This document shows positions 7,981 through 14,663 of a stretch of DNA of 47,950 nucleotides, piece after piece. Both the position numbers and the translations under genes were made by a program. The notes beneath the pieces were generated by a model that was given only the letters and a program-made list of their open reading frames with translations, ran no database searches and was not told the origin of the DNA. The DNA comes from Thermoanaerobaculales bacterium (GTDB taxonomy: Bacteria; Acidobacteriota; Thermoanaerobaculia; Thermoanaerobaculales; Sulfomarinibacteraceae), in NCBI GenBank assembly GCA_025456145.1, contig JALOLD010000002.1:125549-173498 (forward strand), in the 5' to 3' direction. How positions within the stretch are numbered: position 1 is the stretch's first letter; the number at the start of each line of letters is the position of its first letter.

Positions 7981-8202
7981 TCAGCGCGACCGGATCGCGC
8001 TGGTGACCTCGCCGGGCTCGGGAAAGCGACCGAGACGGCGCTTTGAGAACAGCAGCTCGCCCTCGACGGTGACCTCGAAGACCCCGTCCCTGCCCTGGAT
8101 GAGGCGCACGTCGGCGCCGAACTCGCCCTCCAGCTCGGCCGCCAGACCGGCGGCGCGGGGCTGGTAGTTTCAAACGACGCAGTACTCGATGGTGATGTCC
8201 AT
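7981..8202 (-). CDS. SelW/Rdx-family selenoprotein (in-frame UGA = selenocysteine)
   Basis: A 73-residue SelT/SelW/SelH (Rdx)-like thioredoxin-fold protein. Reading from ATG 8202, codon 11 is TGA (8172-8170) and the frame then continues without a stop to TGA 7983-7981. The translation begins MDITIEYCVV-U-NYQPRAAG and continues with LAAELEGEFGADVRLIQG, FEVTVEGELLFSKRRLGRFP. These are the hallmarks of the family: a CxxU redox motif followed by YxPRA, and the FSKxxxGRFP block. Similarity on both sides of the UGA argues for readthrough as Sec11, not a stop. A SECIS-like hairpin follows directly. GGGAG about 6-7 nt upstream is a fair Shine-Dalgarno. It lies 60 bp downstream of a ferredoxin-NADP reductase gene on the same strand, so a redox operon is plausible. 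Selenocysteine machinery must be encoded elsewhere. Confidence 0.88.
8130..8164 (-). promoter_or_regulatory. Bacterial SECIS-like hairpin downstream of the Sec UGA
   Basis: On the minus-strand mRNA, CCAGC (8164-8160) pairs with GCUGG (8134-8130), and above an asymmetric internal loop GCCGCC (8154-8149) pairs with GGCGGC (8143-8138). The apical loop is GGUCU (8148-8144). The loop starts 21 nt after the UGA, within the range expected for bacterial SECIS elements. It has the G-U pair known to matter for SelB binding, and from memory it matches the E. coli fdhF loop. Recognition by SelB is inference. Confidence 0.65.
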
Positions 8203-8262
8203 GACGACTCCCGTACGCTCAGCGTGTAACCCTCGCCGGGCCCGATCCGTTCCCGCGCTGGC

Positions 8263-9078
8263 TCACCAGTAGCGCTCGACGTAGATCGAGCCGGGGGCGG
8301 CCTTCGTGTGCTCGGTGAAGCCCTCTCCGGCGAGCAGCCCGATCATGTCCTCGATCATGTCCGGGTTGCCGCAGAGGAAGATTCGCGAGCCCTCGGGGGT
8401 CGGCGGGGCGCCCCACTCCCGGTCGAGCTCGCGGCTCCGCCACAGGTCGAGGACGTGACCGGCCCTCCCGGTCCACGGCACCGGCTCCTCGGCCGGCCGC
8501 GAGATGATCGGCAGATAGCAGAACCTCGGGCTGAGCTGCTCCATCGCGACGAGCTCGGCGTGGTAGCCGAGGTCCCACGAGTGGCGCGCCCCGAGAAGCA
8601 CCGCGAAGCGCCGCTCGGACGAACCCGCGAGCTCGCTGCGCAGCATGCTCATGTAGGGCGCGAGCCCGGTCCCGGTGGCGACCAGGACGACGTCCTTGTC
8701 GGGGGGCGCCTGGTCGAGGGTGAAGGCGCCGGCGATCTTCCGGCCGAGCCACAGCCGGTCGCCGGGCCTCAGGTGGAAGAGCCGCGGGCTGAGCGCCCCC
8801 GAGTGGACGAGGGTGATGTAGAACTCGAGATAGCTCCGGGCCTTCGACGACGAGGCGATCGAGTAGGCGCGGCGGATCAGCTTGCCGGGCGCTCCCGGCT
8901 CCTCCTCGCGGTCGGCGACCTCGACCCGCTCCGCCTCGGGGGGCAACCCGAGCACCGCGAACTGACCCGGCGAGAACTCGGGCAGGGTCCAGCCGTCGGG
9001 GACGACCCGGATGACGAGCAGGCCGGGGGCGACCTCGATCCGCTGGCTCAGGATGGCGTTGAGCTCAATCGGTGGCAC
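8263..9078 (-). CDS. fpr: Ferredoxin--NADP(+) reductase (Fpr type)
   Basis: A 271-residue FAD-dependent reductase that would move electrons between NADPH and ferredoxin or flavodoxin in the cytosol. FAD-binding beta-barrel: RRAYSIASSSK (about residues 69-79, RxYS motif) and FYITLVHSGALSPRL. NADP domain: LVATGTGLAPYMSML, LLGARHSWDLGY and FLCGNPDMIEDM. The chain ends in YVERYW; a terminal aromatic residue that stacks on FAD is typical of Fpr enzymes. Length fits the 250-275 range. The selenoprotein gene lies 60 bp downstream in the same direction, so this enzyme could supply reductant to it directly or through ferredoxin, which is inference. A TATCAT hexamer lies about 30 nt upstream. Confidence 0.9.
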   Translation of the reverse strand: MPPIELNAILSQRIEVAPGLLVIRVVPDGWTLPEFSPGQFAVLGLPPEAERVEVADREEEPGAPGKLIRRAYSIASSSKARSYLEFYITLVHSGALSPRLFHLRPGDRLWLGRKIAGAFTLDQAPPDKDVVLVATGTGLAPYMSMLRSELAGSSERRFAVLLGARHSWDLGYHAELVAMEQLSPRFCYLPIISRPAEEPVPWTGRAGHVLDLWRSRELDREWGAPPTPEGSRIFLCGNPDMIEDMIGLLAGEGFTEHTKAAPGSIYVERYW

Positions 9079-9149
9079 GAAGCGGCGTCCTTTCAGGGGC
9101 GAGATGATAGCACCGGCCCGGCGGCCCTCCCGTCATGGCCGGGGCGCAG

Positions 9150-9155
9150 TACACT
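9150..9155 (+). promoter_or_regulatory. -10-like hexamer TACACT before the TauE/SafE gene
   Basis: TACACT ends 9 nt before ATG 9165 and there is no Shine-Dalgarno. An identical hexamer stands 8 nt before the SGNH hydrolase start at 33303. It favours ATG 9165 over the upstream ATG at 9135, which would lie before the predicted transcription start. Confidence 0.5.
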
Positions 9156-9164
9156 GCCCGCCGA

Positions 9165-9923
9165 ATGGTCGTCGAGACGGTCTTCGCCTCGCCGTGGCAG
9201 CTCCTCGCGGTCGCCGCGGTGCTGCTGGTCGCCGAGGCGGTTTACGTGATGCTCGGCTTCGGCGCCGGACTGGTGGCGGTCGGCGCCCTGGCCCTGCTGC
9301 TGCCCGATGTCCGCGACGCGGTGGTCGTGCTGCTCCTGGTCAACCTCCCGGCCGAGCTCCTGGTCGTCGTCACCGCCTGGCGACAGATCGCCTGGCGCGG
9401 GGTCGCCGCGGTGATGGCCGGCGTCGCGGCCGGCATCCCGCTCGGCGCCTGGTGGCTCGGCCTCGCCGAGCCGAGGTGGCTTCTCGCCCTGCTCGGCGTC
9501 GTCCTGCTGGCGGTCGGGGTCGCCTTTCTCGCGGTGCCCGGCGACCGCCGGGTGGGCTGGCCGGGCTGGGCGGCACCGCCGATCGGGCTGGCCTCCGGTC
9601 TGCTGACCGGGCTGTTCGGCACCGGCGGACCGCCGCTCGTCCTCTACTACCGGCTCGCCGGCGTCCCCAAGGCGACCTTCCGCGGCAACCTCATGGCGAT
9701 CTTCCTGCTGATGACCCTCGTCCGGGTCCCCTCCTACGCGGCGGTCGGGCTGATCACCGCCGAGCGGCTGTGGTCGGGGCTGGCCGTCCTGCCGGCGGTC
9801 CTCGCCGGCGCCTGGCTCGGCCACCGGGTCCAGCTCGGTCTCGCCGAGGACGCCTTCCGCCGCCTGGTCGCGGTCGCTCTCCTGGCCCTCGGCGCGCTGC
9901 TGCTCGGCGGCGCGGGCCGCTGA
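9165..9923 (+). CDS. TauE/SafE-family (TSUP) membrane permease
   Basis: A 252-residue integral membrane protein with about eight hydrophobic helices and the two-part symmetry of TSUP proteins: VMLGFGAGLVAVGAL in the first half and GLASGLLTGLFGTGGPPLVLYY in the second. These glycine-rich re-entrant motifs mark sulfite, sulfoacetate or other organosulfur anion exporters. The substrate cannot be told here, since no sulfur-metabolism gene is adjacent. An ATG at 9135 is also in frame, but the start at 9165 fits the TACACT hexamer. The downstream neighbour is a repeat locus, so the gene is probably monocistronic. Confidence 0.85.
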   Translation: MVVETVFASPWQLLAVAAVLLVAEAVYVMLGFGAGLVAVGALALLLPDVRDAVVVLLLVNLPAELLVVVTAWRQIAWRGVAAVMAGVAAGIPLGAWWLGLAEPRWLLALLGVVLLAVGVAFLAVPGDRRVGWPGWAAPPIGLASGLLTGLFGTGGPPLVLYYRLAGVPKATFRGNLMAIFLLMTLVRVPSYAAVGLITAERLWSGLAVLPAVLAGAWLGHRVQLGLAEDAFRRLVAVALLALGALLLGGAGR

Positions 9924-9938
9924 GCGGCCGGCCCGGGT

Positions 9939-10210
9939 TAGCCCGGACCATACATACCGGTTCGCTCAGGGTCTGACCGATCCCGATCCCGACTCACGCT
10001 CGCCTCAGCCATCGGTATCTCGATCCAATCGATCGCGAACCTGGGCGCGAGGCGCCCACACCACCATCCTCTTGGTGTTCGCCTTCGTGTCTTCGTGCCT
10101 TCGTGGTTGCGACGGTTCGCGGGACGTCGCATCGGGGACGGGATCGGGATCGGGAACGGGAACCAACAGACCCCCAACCTGACCCAAGGGGATAGGCATG
10201 GTCCGGGTTA
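9939..10210. repeat. Repeat-bounded intergenic element with inverted hexamer arrays and terminal inverted repeats
   Basis: The ends are a 13-bp inverted repeat with one mismatch (9939-9951 TAGCCCGGACCAT; 10198-10210 ATGGTCCGGGTTA). The right arm supplies the stop codon of the ACT-domain gene. Inside are a left hexamer array (CCGATC CCGATC CCGACT, 9977-9994) and a right array of five hexamers (GGGACG GGATCG GGATCG GGAACG GGAACC, 10135-10164); these are inverted copies of the same unit. The core holds a CTTCGTG-type repeat at 10082-10106, a sequence that recurs between genes in many bacterial genomes. No credible ORF is present. It looks like a miniature non-coding mobile or repeat element. Confidence 0.6.
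10082..10106. repeat. Dispersed CCTTCGTG-type intergenic repeat
   Basis: Three tandem copies of a CTTCGTG-like unit (CCTTCGTGT, CTTCGTGC, CTTCGTGG). Read on the other strand it gives the familiar ACCACGAAGGCACGAAGACACGAAGG string, whose spurious translation (NHEGTKTRR) appears in many database ORFs. It sits in the core of the repeat-bounded element. Confidence 0.6.
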
Positions 10211-10747
10211 GGTCGGCTCGGCCTTCTCGAAGACCTGGGTGTCGACCCCCATCTCGTCGCCGATGAAGGTCATCGCCTCGCGCAGGTCGTCGACCGCGAG
10301 CCGCGGCGGCACCACGACCTCGGCCGACATGGTGAACAGCGGCGTGCCGCTCATCGGCGCCGCCGAGACCTCGGTGTGCATGCTCTCGAGGTTGATGCCC
10401 TGCTCGGTCAGGTAGTGGGCGACCTGGTTGATGATCCCCATGTGGTCGGCCCCGAGCACGGTGATCGTGCAGCGGCTCATCTGCGGCTCGTCGGGCTCGT
10501 CGTCGGCCTCGCTGACCCGGGTGAGGACGTCGAACTTGGTGTAGTGGAGGTCGTCGACCGCGCGTCGCAGCTCGAAGACCCGGTCCTCGGGCGCGCCGAC
10601 GAAGATCAGCATCGCGAAGTCGCCGCCGAGGCGCACCATCCGGCTCGCCTCGATGTTCCCGTCGTAGTGGAGGATCAGCTTGGTGAGCTCCTCGACGATC
10701 CCGGGCCGATCCCTGCCCACCGCCGTCAGCACCAGTTGCTTGCGCAT
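10208..10747 (-). CDS. GcvR-like tandem ACT-domain protein
   Basis: A 179-residue cytosolic protein made of two ACT domains (about residues 3-80 and 91-172). The first begins LVLTAVGRDRPGIVEELTKLI, the second CTITVLGADHMGIINQVAHYL. This is the arrangement of glycine cleavage system repressor GcvR and related amino-acid-responsive regulators; one-carbon or glycine control is therefore possible but not shown by neighbours. The frame stays open upstream, but ATG 10747 starts the first ACT strand and has GAGGT upstream. A TACCAT hexamer about 35 nt upstream may be the promoter. The TAA stop lies within the right terminal repeat of the adjacent element, so the insertion may have reshaped the 3' end. 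Confidence 0.78.
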   Translation of the reverse strand: MRKQLVLTAVGRDRPGIVEELTKLILHYDGNIEASRMVRLGGDFAMLIFVGAPEDRVFELRRAVDDLHYTKFDVLTRVSEADDEPDEPQMSRCTITVLGADHMGIINQVAHYLTEQGINLESMHTEVSAAPMSGTPLFTMSAEVVVPPRLAVDDLREAMTFIGDEMGVDTQVFEKAEPT

Positions 10748-10869
10748 GCCGGGCACCTCGCTTCTTCGAAGGCAGACCCGACCATGGTACCGCAGCGGCC
10801 GGCCACGGCGCAGCCCGCGCGGCCGCGGCCGCCGGGGCGGGGCGCGAGCCGATCCGCGCCGGGGTCCGG

Positions 10870-11757
10870 TCAGTCGACCCGGATCCGGACGCTCCCCGAG
10901 AAGCTCTCGGCGACGATCCGCGCGCCGCCGTTGCCCGCGGCGAAGTGCAGCTCGGTGCCTGGGCCGTACTCGTCGGTCCGCCGCGGCGGCGGGCCGAGAT
11001 CGCTCCTGATCGAGCCCGAGTAGCTCTCGATCTGGAACTCGGCGTCGATGTCGGCGCCGACCACCAGCTCGATCGACCCGCTCATCGTCTCGAGGTCGAA
11101 GCGTCCGCGCGGACCCGGCCGGGCGGCGCAGACGATCGAGCCCGACACCGACTCGGCGGCGAAGGCGTCGAGCACGCCGCCGTCGATCTGGATGTCGCCG
11201 CTGACCACGTTGGCCTCGAGCCGCCCGGCGGCGCTGCGGACGATGACGTCGCCGCTCACCGACTCGAGCTCGGCGCGGCCCGCGGTCGAGGTCGCGACGA
11301 CATCGCCGCTCACCGAGGCCGCCTCGAGGCCGCTCGGCGTGCCCGAGATCTCGATCCGGCCGCTGACCGACTCCAGCCCGACCTCGCCGGCGAGCCCCTC
11401 GACCGAGATGTCGGCGCTGACCGTCTCGACCTCGAGATCGGCGGCGGCCGGGATCCTGACCGTCAGGTCGGCCTCGCCGCCGCGGCGCGAGTGGCGCTCC
11501 TGCTCGACCTCGATGACCAGCCGGCTGCCGCTCGGCACGACCTCGAGGTCCTTGACGCCGTCGCCGAGGCGGCCGCTGATCTCGACCTGGTCGCCCGACC
11601 ACCCGACCACCTCGACCGAGCCGGCGATGTTGCTGATCTCGACCCGCCCGCCGGCCGGCAGCGGCCAGCTCTGCTCGACGGTCCGTTCGGCCCGGACCAG
11701 GCCCGCGGTGGCCGCCAGGGCCACCAGGATCGACATCGTCTTGACCGGGTTTCTCAT
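10870..11757 (-). CDS. DUF4097-family exported beta-repeat protein
   Basis: A 295-residue protein with a signal peptide (about residues 1-25, ending GLVRA). The rest is a right-handed stack of short beta strands with repeated ESVSGDV / ASVSGDV / ETMSGSI motifs, the signature of DUF4097 (putative adhesin-like) proteins. No catalytic residues are apparent. The start at ATG 11757 has GGAGG five nt upstream; an in-frame GTG at 11769 overlaps that Shine-Dalgarno. It is third in an operon after an ECF sigma factor and its anti-sigma factor, so it is likely a target or accessory of envelope-stress signalling. Periplasmic location is inferred. Confidence 0.85.
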   Translation of the reverse strand: MRNPVKTMSILVALAATAGLVRAERTVEQSWPLPAGGRVEISNIAGSVEVVGWSGDQVEISGRLGDGVKDLEVVPSGSRLVIEVEQERHSRRGGEADLTVRIPAAADLEVETVSADISVEGLAGEVGLESVSGRIEISGTPSGLEAASVSGDVVATSTAGRAELESVSGDVIVRSAAGRLEANVVSGDIQIDGGVLDAFAAESVSGSIVCAARPGPRGRFDLETMSGSIELVVGADIDAEFQIESYSGSIRSDLGPPPRRTDEYGPGTELHFAAGNGGARIVAESFSGSVRIRVD

Positions 11758-11787
11758 CGCCACCTCCACTGCTCCTCGATCATCGGG

Positions 11788-12468
11788 TCATGCCGCCGAA
11801 GGCAGCCGGCTCGCCCGCTGCAGCAGGTCGATCTGCCGCCGGTAGGCGAGGGCGAGCTGCCGGTTGAGTCGGCCGTCCTCGGGGTCGTCGGCGAGCGCGG
11901 TCTCGATCCGCGCGATCGCCTCGTCGATCACCGCCATGTTGTCCATCACCACCGCCCAGGTCTCGGGCGAGAGCTCGTCGCGCCGTCGCTCGAGACCGGC
12001 GCGCAGCAGGTCCCGGGCCCGCTCGAGCTCGTCGGCGGCGCCGCCATAGGTCGCCTGCACCGCGGCCGGCCCGGGCGCCGGCGGCTCGACCACCGCGACC
12101 CGGGCCCGCCCCGCCCCGACCAGGTAGGCGGCGGTGACCGAGACCGCGAGCACCGCCGCGGCGGCGGCCGCCGTCGCCCACCGGCGAGGGTCGCCGAGCC
12201 GTCCGCCGAAGACCCCGCGGACCACCCTGCGCTGCTCGATCCGGGCGGCGATGCCGGGCCACAGGTCGCGCTCCGGCGCGACCGAGCGCGGCAGCGCCGA
12301 GACCGCCTCGGCGAGACGCCGCCGCCCCTCGAGCTCGTCCCGGCAGGCCGGGCACGCCTCGAGGTGGGCCCGCACGGCGGCCTCGGCCTCGCCGGCCCCG
12401 CCCTCGAGGAGGTCGTCGATCCGCGACCGGACGGCATCGCAGTCGGGTGTCGTGATCGTCGTCATCAT
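11788..12468 (-). CDS. Zinc-finger anti-sigma factor (membrane)
   Basis: A 226-residue protein. The N-terminal cytosolic ZAS-type domain carries H35-x3-C39-x2-C42 (AHLEACPACRDEL), which would bind zinc and the cognate sigma factor. One membrane helix follows (about residues 97-117, WATAAAAAAVLAVSVTAAYLV), then a helical periplasmic part (about 145-226). ATG 12468 overlaps the sigma stop codon (ATGA), giving strict translational coupling with the ECF gene. It should hold the sigma factor inactive until an envelope signal arrives. Residues 181-214 look weakly TPR-like. Confidence 0.85.
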   Translation of the reverse strand: MMTTITTPDCDAVRSRIDDLLEGGAGEAEAAVRAHLEACPACRDELEGRRRLAEAVSALPRSVAPERDLWPGIAARIEQRRVVRGVFGGRLGDPRRWATAAAAAAVLAVSVTAAYLVGAGRARVAVVEPPAPGPAAVQATYGGAADELERARDLLRAGLERRRDELSPETWAVVMDNMAVIDEAIARIETALADDPEDGRLNRQLALAYRRQIDLLQRASRLPSAA

Positions 12469-13013
12469 CTCAACGCCTTTCGCAGCAGCTGCCGGGCCCG
12501 GCTGAGCTGGGCCTTCGAGGTGCCCACCGCCACCCCCGCGAGCTCGGCGATCTCGGTGTGCTTGTAGCCCTCGACGTCGTGCAGCACGAAGATCGTGCGG
12601 GCTCCATCGGGCAGGGCGGCGATCGCCCGCTCGAGGTCCATCGCGACATGGGGCTGACCGGCGGCGGAGGCGCCATCTCCGTACCACTCGTCGCCGGCTG
12701 AGCCCTCCCGGCTCAGCCGGCGTCCCGAGCTCCGCCGGTGGCCGAGGACCAGGTTGACGGTGAGCCGGTGCATCCAGGTCGAGAAGGCGCTCTCGCCGCG
12801 GAACGACGGCAGCTTGCGCCACGCCCTGATGAACGCCTCCTGGGTCAGCTCCTCGGCCTGGGAGCGGTCGCCGCACATCCGCAGGCAGAGGCCGAAGACC
12901 CGCCCCACCGAGAGCCGGTAGAGGCTCTCGAAGGCGTCGACGTCGCCGCGGACCGCCCGGTCGACCAGCTCGGCGACGGCGTCGACCGTCGGGTCGCTCA
13001 CCGTCGTGACCAT
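12465..13013 (-). CDS. ECF RNA polymerase sigma factor (RpoE-like)
   Basis: A 182-residue ECF sigma factor. Region 2: DAFESLYRLSVGRVFGLCLRM and QEAFIRAWRKLPSFRGESAFSTWMHRLTVN. Region 4: ERAIAALPDGARTIFVLHDVEGYKHTEIAELAG, followed by the helix-turn-helix VAVGTSKAQLSRARQLLR. The stop overlaps the start of the anti-sigma gene by 4 nt, so sigma and its inhibitor are made together. The start is placed at ATG 13013; the frame is open farther upstream and the Shine-Dalgarno is weak, so a start a few codons earlier is possible. It is divergent from apaG. Confidence 0.88.
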   Translation of the reverse strand: MVTTVSDPTVDAVAELVDRAVRGDVDAFESLYRLSVGRVFGLCLRMCGDRSQAEELTQEAFIRAWRKLPSFRGESAFSTWMHRLTVNLVLGHRRSSGRRLSREGSAGDEWYGDGASAAGQPHVAMDLERAIAALPDGARTIFVLHDVEGYKHTEIAELAGVAVGTSKAQLSRARQLLRKALR

Positions 13014-13181
13014 GACCGGGGCGCGGTCCGGGGCGAGGCGTGCAGCGACTTCCACATCGGTTGAGATGCCGTCGGGGGCCGGATGGTTGAAGGCATCGGG
13101 ACGACGATAGCGCAGCCGGGGAATCGACGGGAAGCGCCGCCGGTTGCAGCCTGCGACCGGCCGGAGGTGGTCAGGGTGAAC

Positions 13182-13565
13182 ATGTCGGACGCGACAACCC
13201 GGGGGGTGAGGGTCGAGGTCGTCTCGCGCTACCTCCCCGAGAAGTCGGACCCGGCACGCCGGAAGTGGTTCTTCGCCTACGACATCCGGATCACCAACCT
13301 CGGCGACGAGGTCGTCCAGCTGCTGACCCGCCACTGGGTGATCACCGACGCCAACGGCGCCGTCGAGGAGGTCCGGGGCCCCGGCGTGGTCGGCAACCAG
13401 CCGGTGCTGGCCCCCGGCGAGTCCTTCGAGTACACCTCGTTCTGCCCGCTGACCACCCCCTTCGGGACGATGGAGGGCAGCTACCAGATGGTCACCGAGG
13501 ACGGCCGGGCCTTCGACGCCGAGATCGCGCAGTTCGCCCTCAGCGAGCCGATGACGGTCAACTGA
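13182..13565 (+). CDS. apaG: ApaG protein (Co2+/Mg2+ efflux-associated, fibronectin III-like)
   Basis: A 127-residue protein matching the whole ApaG family: GVRVEVVSRYLPEKSDP, FFAYDIRITNLGDEVVQLLTRHWVITDANG, VRGPGVVGNQPVLAPGE and YTSFCPLTTPFGTMEGSYQM. It is a single FnIII-like beta-sandwich of uncertain biochemical role, classically linked to cobalt/magnesium phenotypes. GGAGG at 13163-13167 lies 8 nt before an in-frame GTG (13176) and 14 nt before ATG 13182, so translation may begin two codons earlier. The last 8 bases overlap the convergent cytidylate-kinase-like gene. Confidence 0.9.
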   Translation: MSDATTRGVRVEVVSRYLPEKSDPARRKWFFAYDIRITNLGDEVVQLLTRHWVITDANGAVEEVRGPGVVGNQPVLAPGESFEYTSFCPLTTPFGTMEGSYQMVTEDGRAFDAEIAQFALSEPMTVN

Positions 13566-14286
13566 CCGGCATCCCGCGGAGCTCGATCGCGCGGATCACC
13601 AGGTCGGCGGCGCCCTCGATGCCGAACGCGGCGGTGCTGACCACGATGTCGTAGAGCTCGCTCGAGGTCGGGTCGACGCTGAAGTGGCGGCGGATGAAGT
13701 CGCGCCGGCTCCCGTCGATCTCCTCGACCCTCCTGGCCGCGCTCTTGGGGTCGAGCCTCTCGGCCCGGGCGATCTCGGCCACCCGGTGCTCGAGCGGGGC
13801 GACGACCCGGGCCCGCAGGCCGTGCTCACGGGGCAGGATGAGGTTGGCGCCGCGGCCGACGATGACCACCCGGCCGGCCGACGCCGCCAGGGCCACGACC
13901 TTTCCCAGCAGGTCGACATAGGAGTCCTGGAGGACGAGCCGCGAGTGGAAGAGGTTGAGCAGGGTCTCGGAGAACCAGTTGGAGCGGGTCTCGTCCATCA
14001 GCTCGAGCAGCCGCGGCTCGAGCTTGAGGTCCTCGGCGAGGCCGTTGACCAGCTCCTTGTCGAGCACCGCCCAGCCGAGCCGCTCGCCGATCCGGCGGGC
14101 CACCTCGACGCCCCCCGAGGCGGCCTCGCGGGAGATCGTGACGAAGGGGCCCCAGGCCGTCTGGGGTGCCTCCGCGACGCGGTCGCGGCCCGCGGCGCGG
14201 TCGACGATCTCGCGAAACCGCATCTGGTACTCGACCGGGCCGGTGGCGATCCCGCCCGACTGACGTTCCGCCTGAGAAGTCTTCAT
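13558..14286 (-). CDS. Cytidylate kinase-like family protein
   Basis: A 242-residue protein of the cytidylate-kinase-like (Cytidylate_kin2) family. After an N-terminal extension of about 50 residues it has FVTISREAASGGVEVARRIGERLGW (about 56-80), a P-loop-like block, then VVIVGRGANLILPREHGLRARVVAPLEHRV (about 145-175) and DFIRRHFSVDPTSSELYDIVVST, the LID/NMP-binding-like part. The classic GxGxGKS is replaced by REAASGG, typical of this subgroup, whose substrate is not established. ATG 14286 has GGGAGGA upstream. It is convergent with apaG with an 8-bp overlap and divergent from the kinase gene at 14664. Confidence 0.8.
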   Translation of the reverse strand: MKTSQAERQSGGIATGPVEYQMRFREIVDRAAGRDRVAEAPQTAWGPFVTISREAASGGVEVARRIGERLGWAVLDKELVNGLAEDLKLEPRLLELMDETRSNWFSETLLNLFHSRLVLQDSYVDLLGKVVALAASAGRVVIVGRGANLILPREHGLRARVVAPLEHRVAEIARAERLDPKSAARRVEEIDGSRRDFIRRHFSVDPTSSELYDIVVSTAAFGIEGAADLVIRAIELRGMPVS

Positions 14287-14475
14287 CGGGTCCTCCCTTC
14301 GAGGTGGGGTGCTCCTGCCTCTCAATCTAGGGCCGGGAGGGGCGGCGCGCCAGCCGGGGAACTCGGCGAAGGGCGTCAACTCCGGGCCGGCGGGCGCCGT
14401 CCAAGCCGGGTCCGAACGGACCGGGCCGGCGCCCTGCCGGTGTCACCGCAGCCGACCGGCGCCGAGCGCCGCCAC

Positions 14476-14499
14476 CACGACCGGCCGCGGCCGGTCGTG
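14476..14499. promoter_or_regulatory. Perfect 24-bp palindrome, possible operator
   Basis: CACGACCGGCCG is followed directly by its reverse complement. There is no spacer and no T-tract, so it is a better candidate for a dimeric protein's binding site, or a cruciform, than for a terminator. It lies between two divergent genes. Confidence 0.45.
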
Positions 14500-14567
14500 A
14501 TCCCCGCCGGGGCGTCCGGTCCGGGCCCGTTCGGCGACCCTCCGGCGATAGCCGATTCCTCCTCGGG

Positions 14568-14573
14568 TACAAT
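14568..14573 (+). promoter_or_regulatory. -10 box TACAAT upstream of the Ser/Thr kinase
   Basis: TACAAT matches five of six bases of the sigma-70 -10 consensus. It would give a leader of about 85 nt before the GTG start at 14664, which has its own Shine-Dalgarno (GGAGG, 6-nt spacer). Confidence 0.5.
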
Positions 14574-14663
14574 CGGTCAGCGCAGCCACTCGGAGGGAAT
14601 GGTGCTTCGACGAGGTCGACCCGTCGGTCAGGGATCGCCCGGCGCGGCCGCCGGAGGCCACCG

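Larger units (their letters stand above)
14287..14663. other. Divergent intergenic region with a 24-bp perfect palindrome and TACAAT box
   Basis: This 377-bp gap has no credible ORF. It holds a perfect 24-bp palindrome at 14476-14499 (each arm CACGACCGGCCG or its complement), a -10 consensus-like TACAAT at 14568-14573, and GGAGG at 14653-14657 before the GTG of the kinase gene. The palindrome lies about 70 bp upstream of the TACAAT box, where an activator or repressor could bind. Confidence 0.55.

Noticed and set aside
8170..8172. UGA at codon 11 as a nonsense mutation in a SelW-like gene
   Set aside because: Sec at exactly the redox-active position, an intact frame after it and a SECIS-like hairpin make readthrough more likely than a pseudogene, although genome-wide sel genes must confirm it.
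7877..8173. 98-codon minus-strand ORF overlapping the selenoprotein gene
   Set aside because: It is Arg/Gly-rich shadow sequence; the frame with in-frame UGA has full SelW/Rdx similarity.
9938..10177. Minus-strand ORF containing NHEGTKTRRRT
   Set aside because: This is the translation of the dispersed CTTCGTG intergenic repeat, a well-known source of spurious ORFs.
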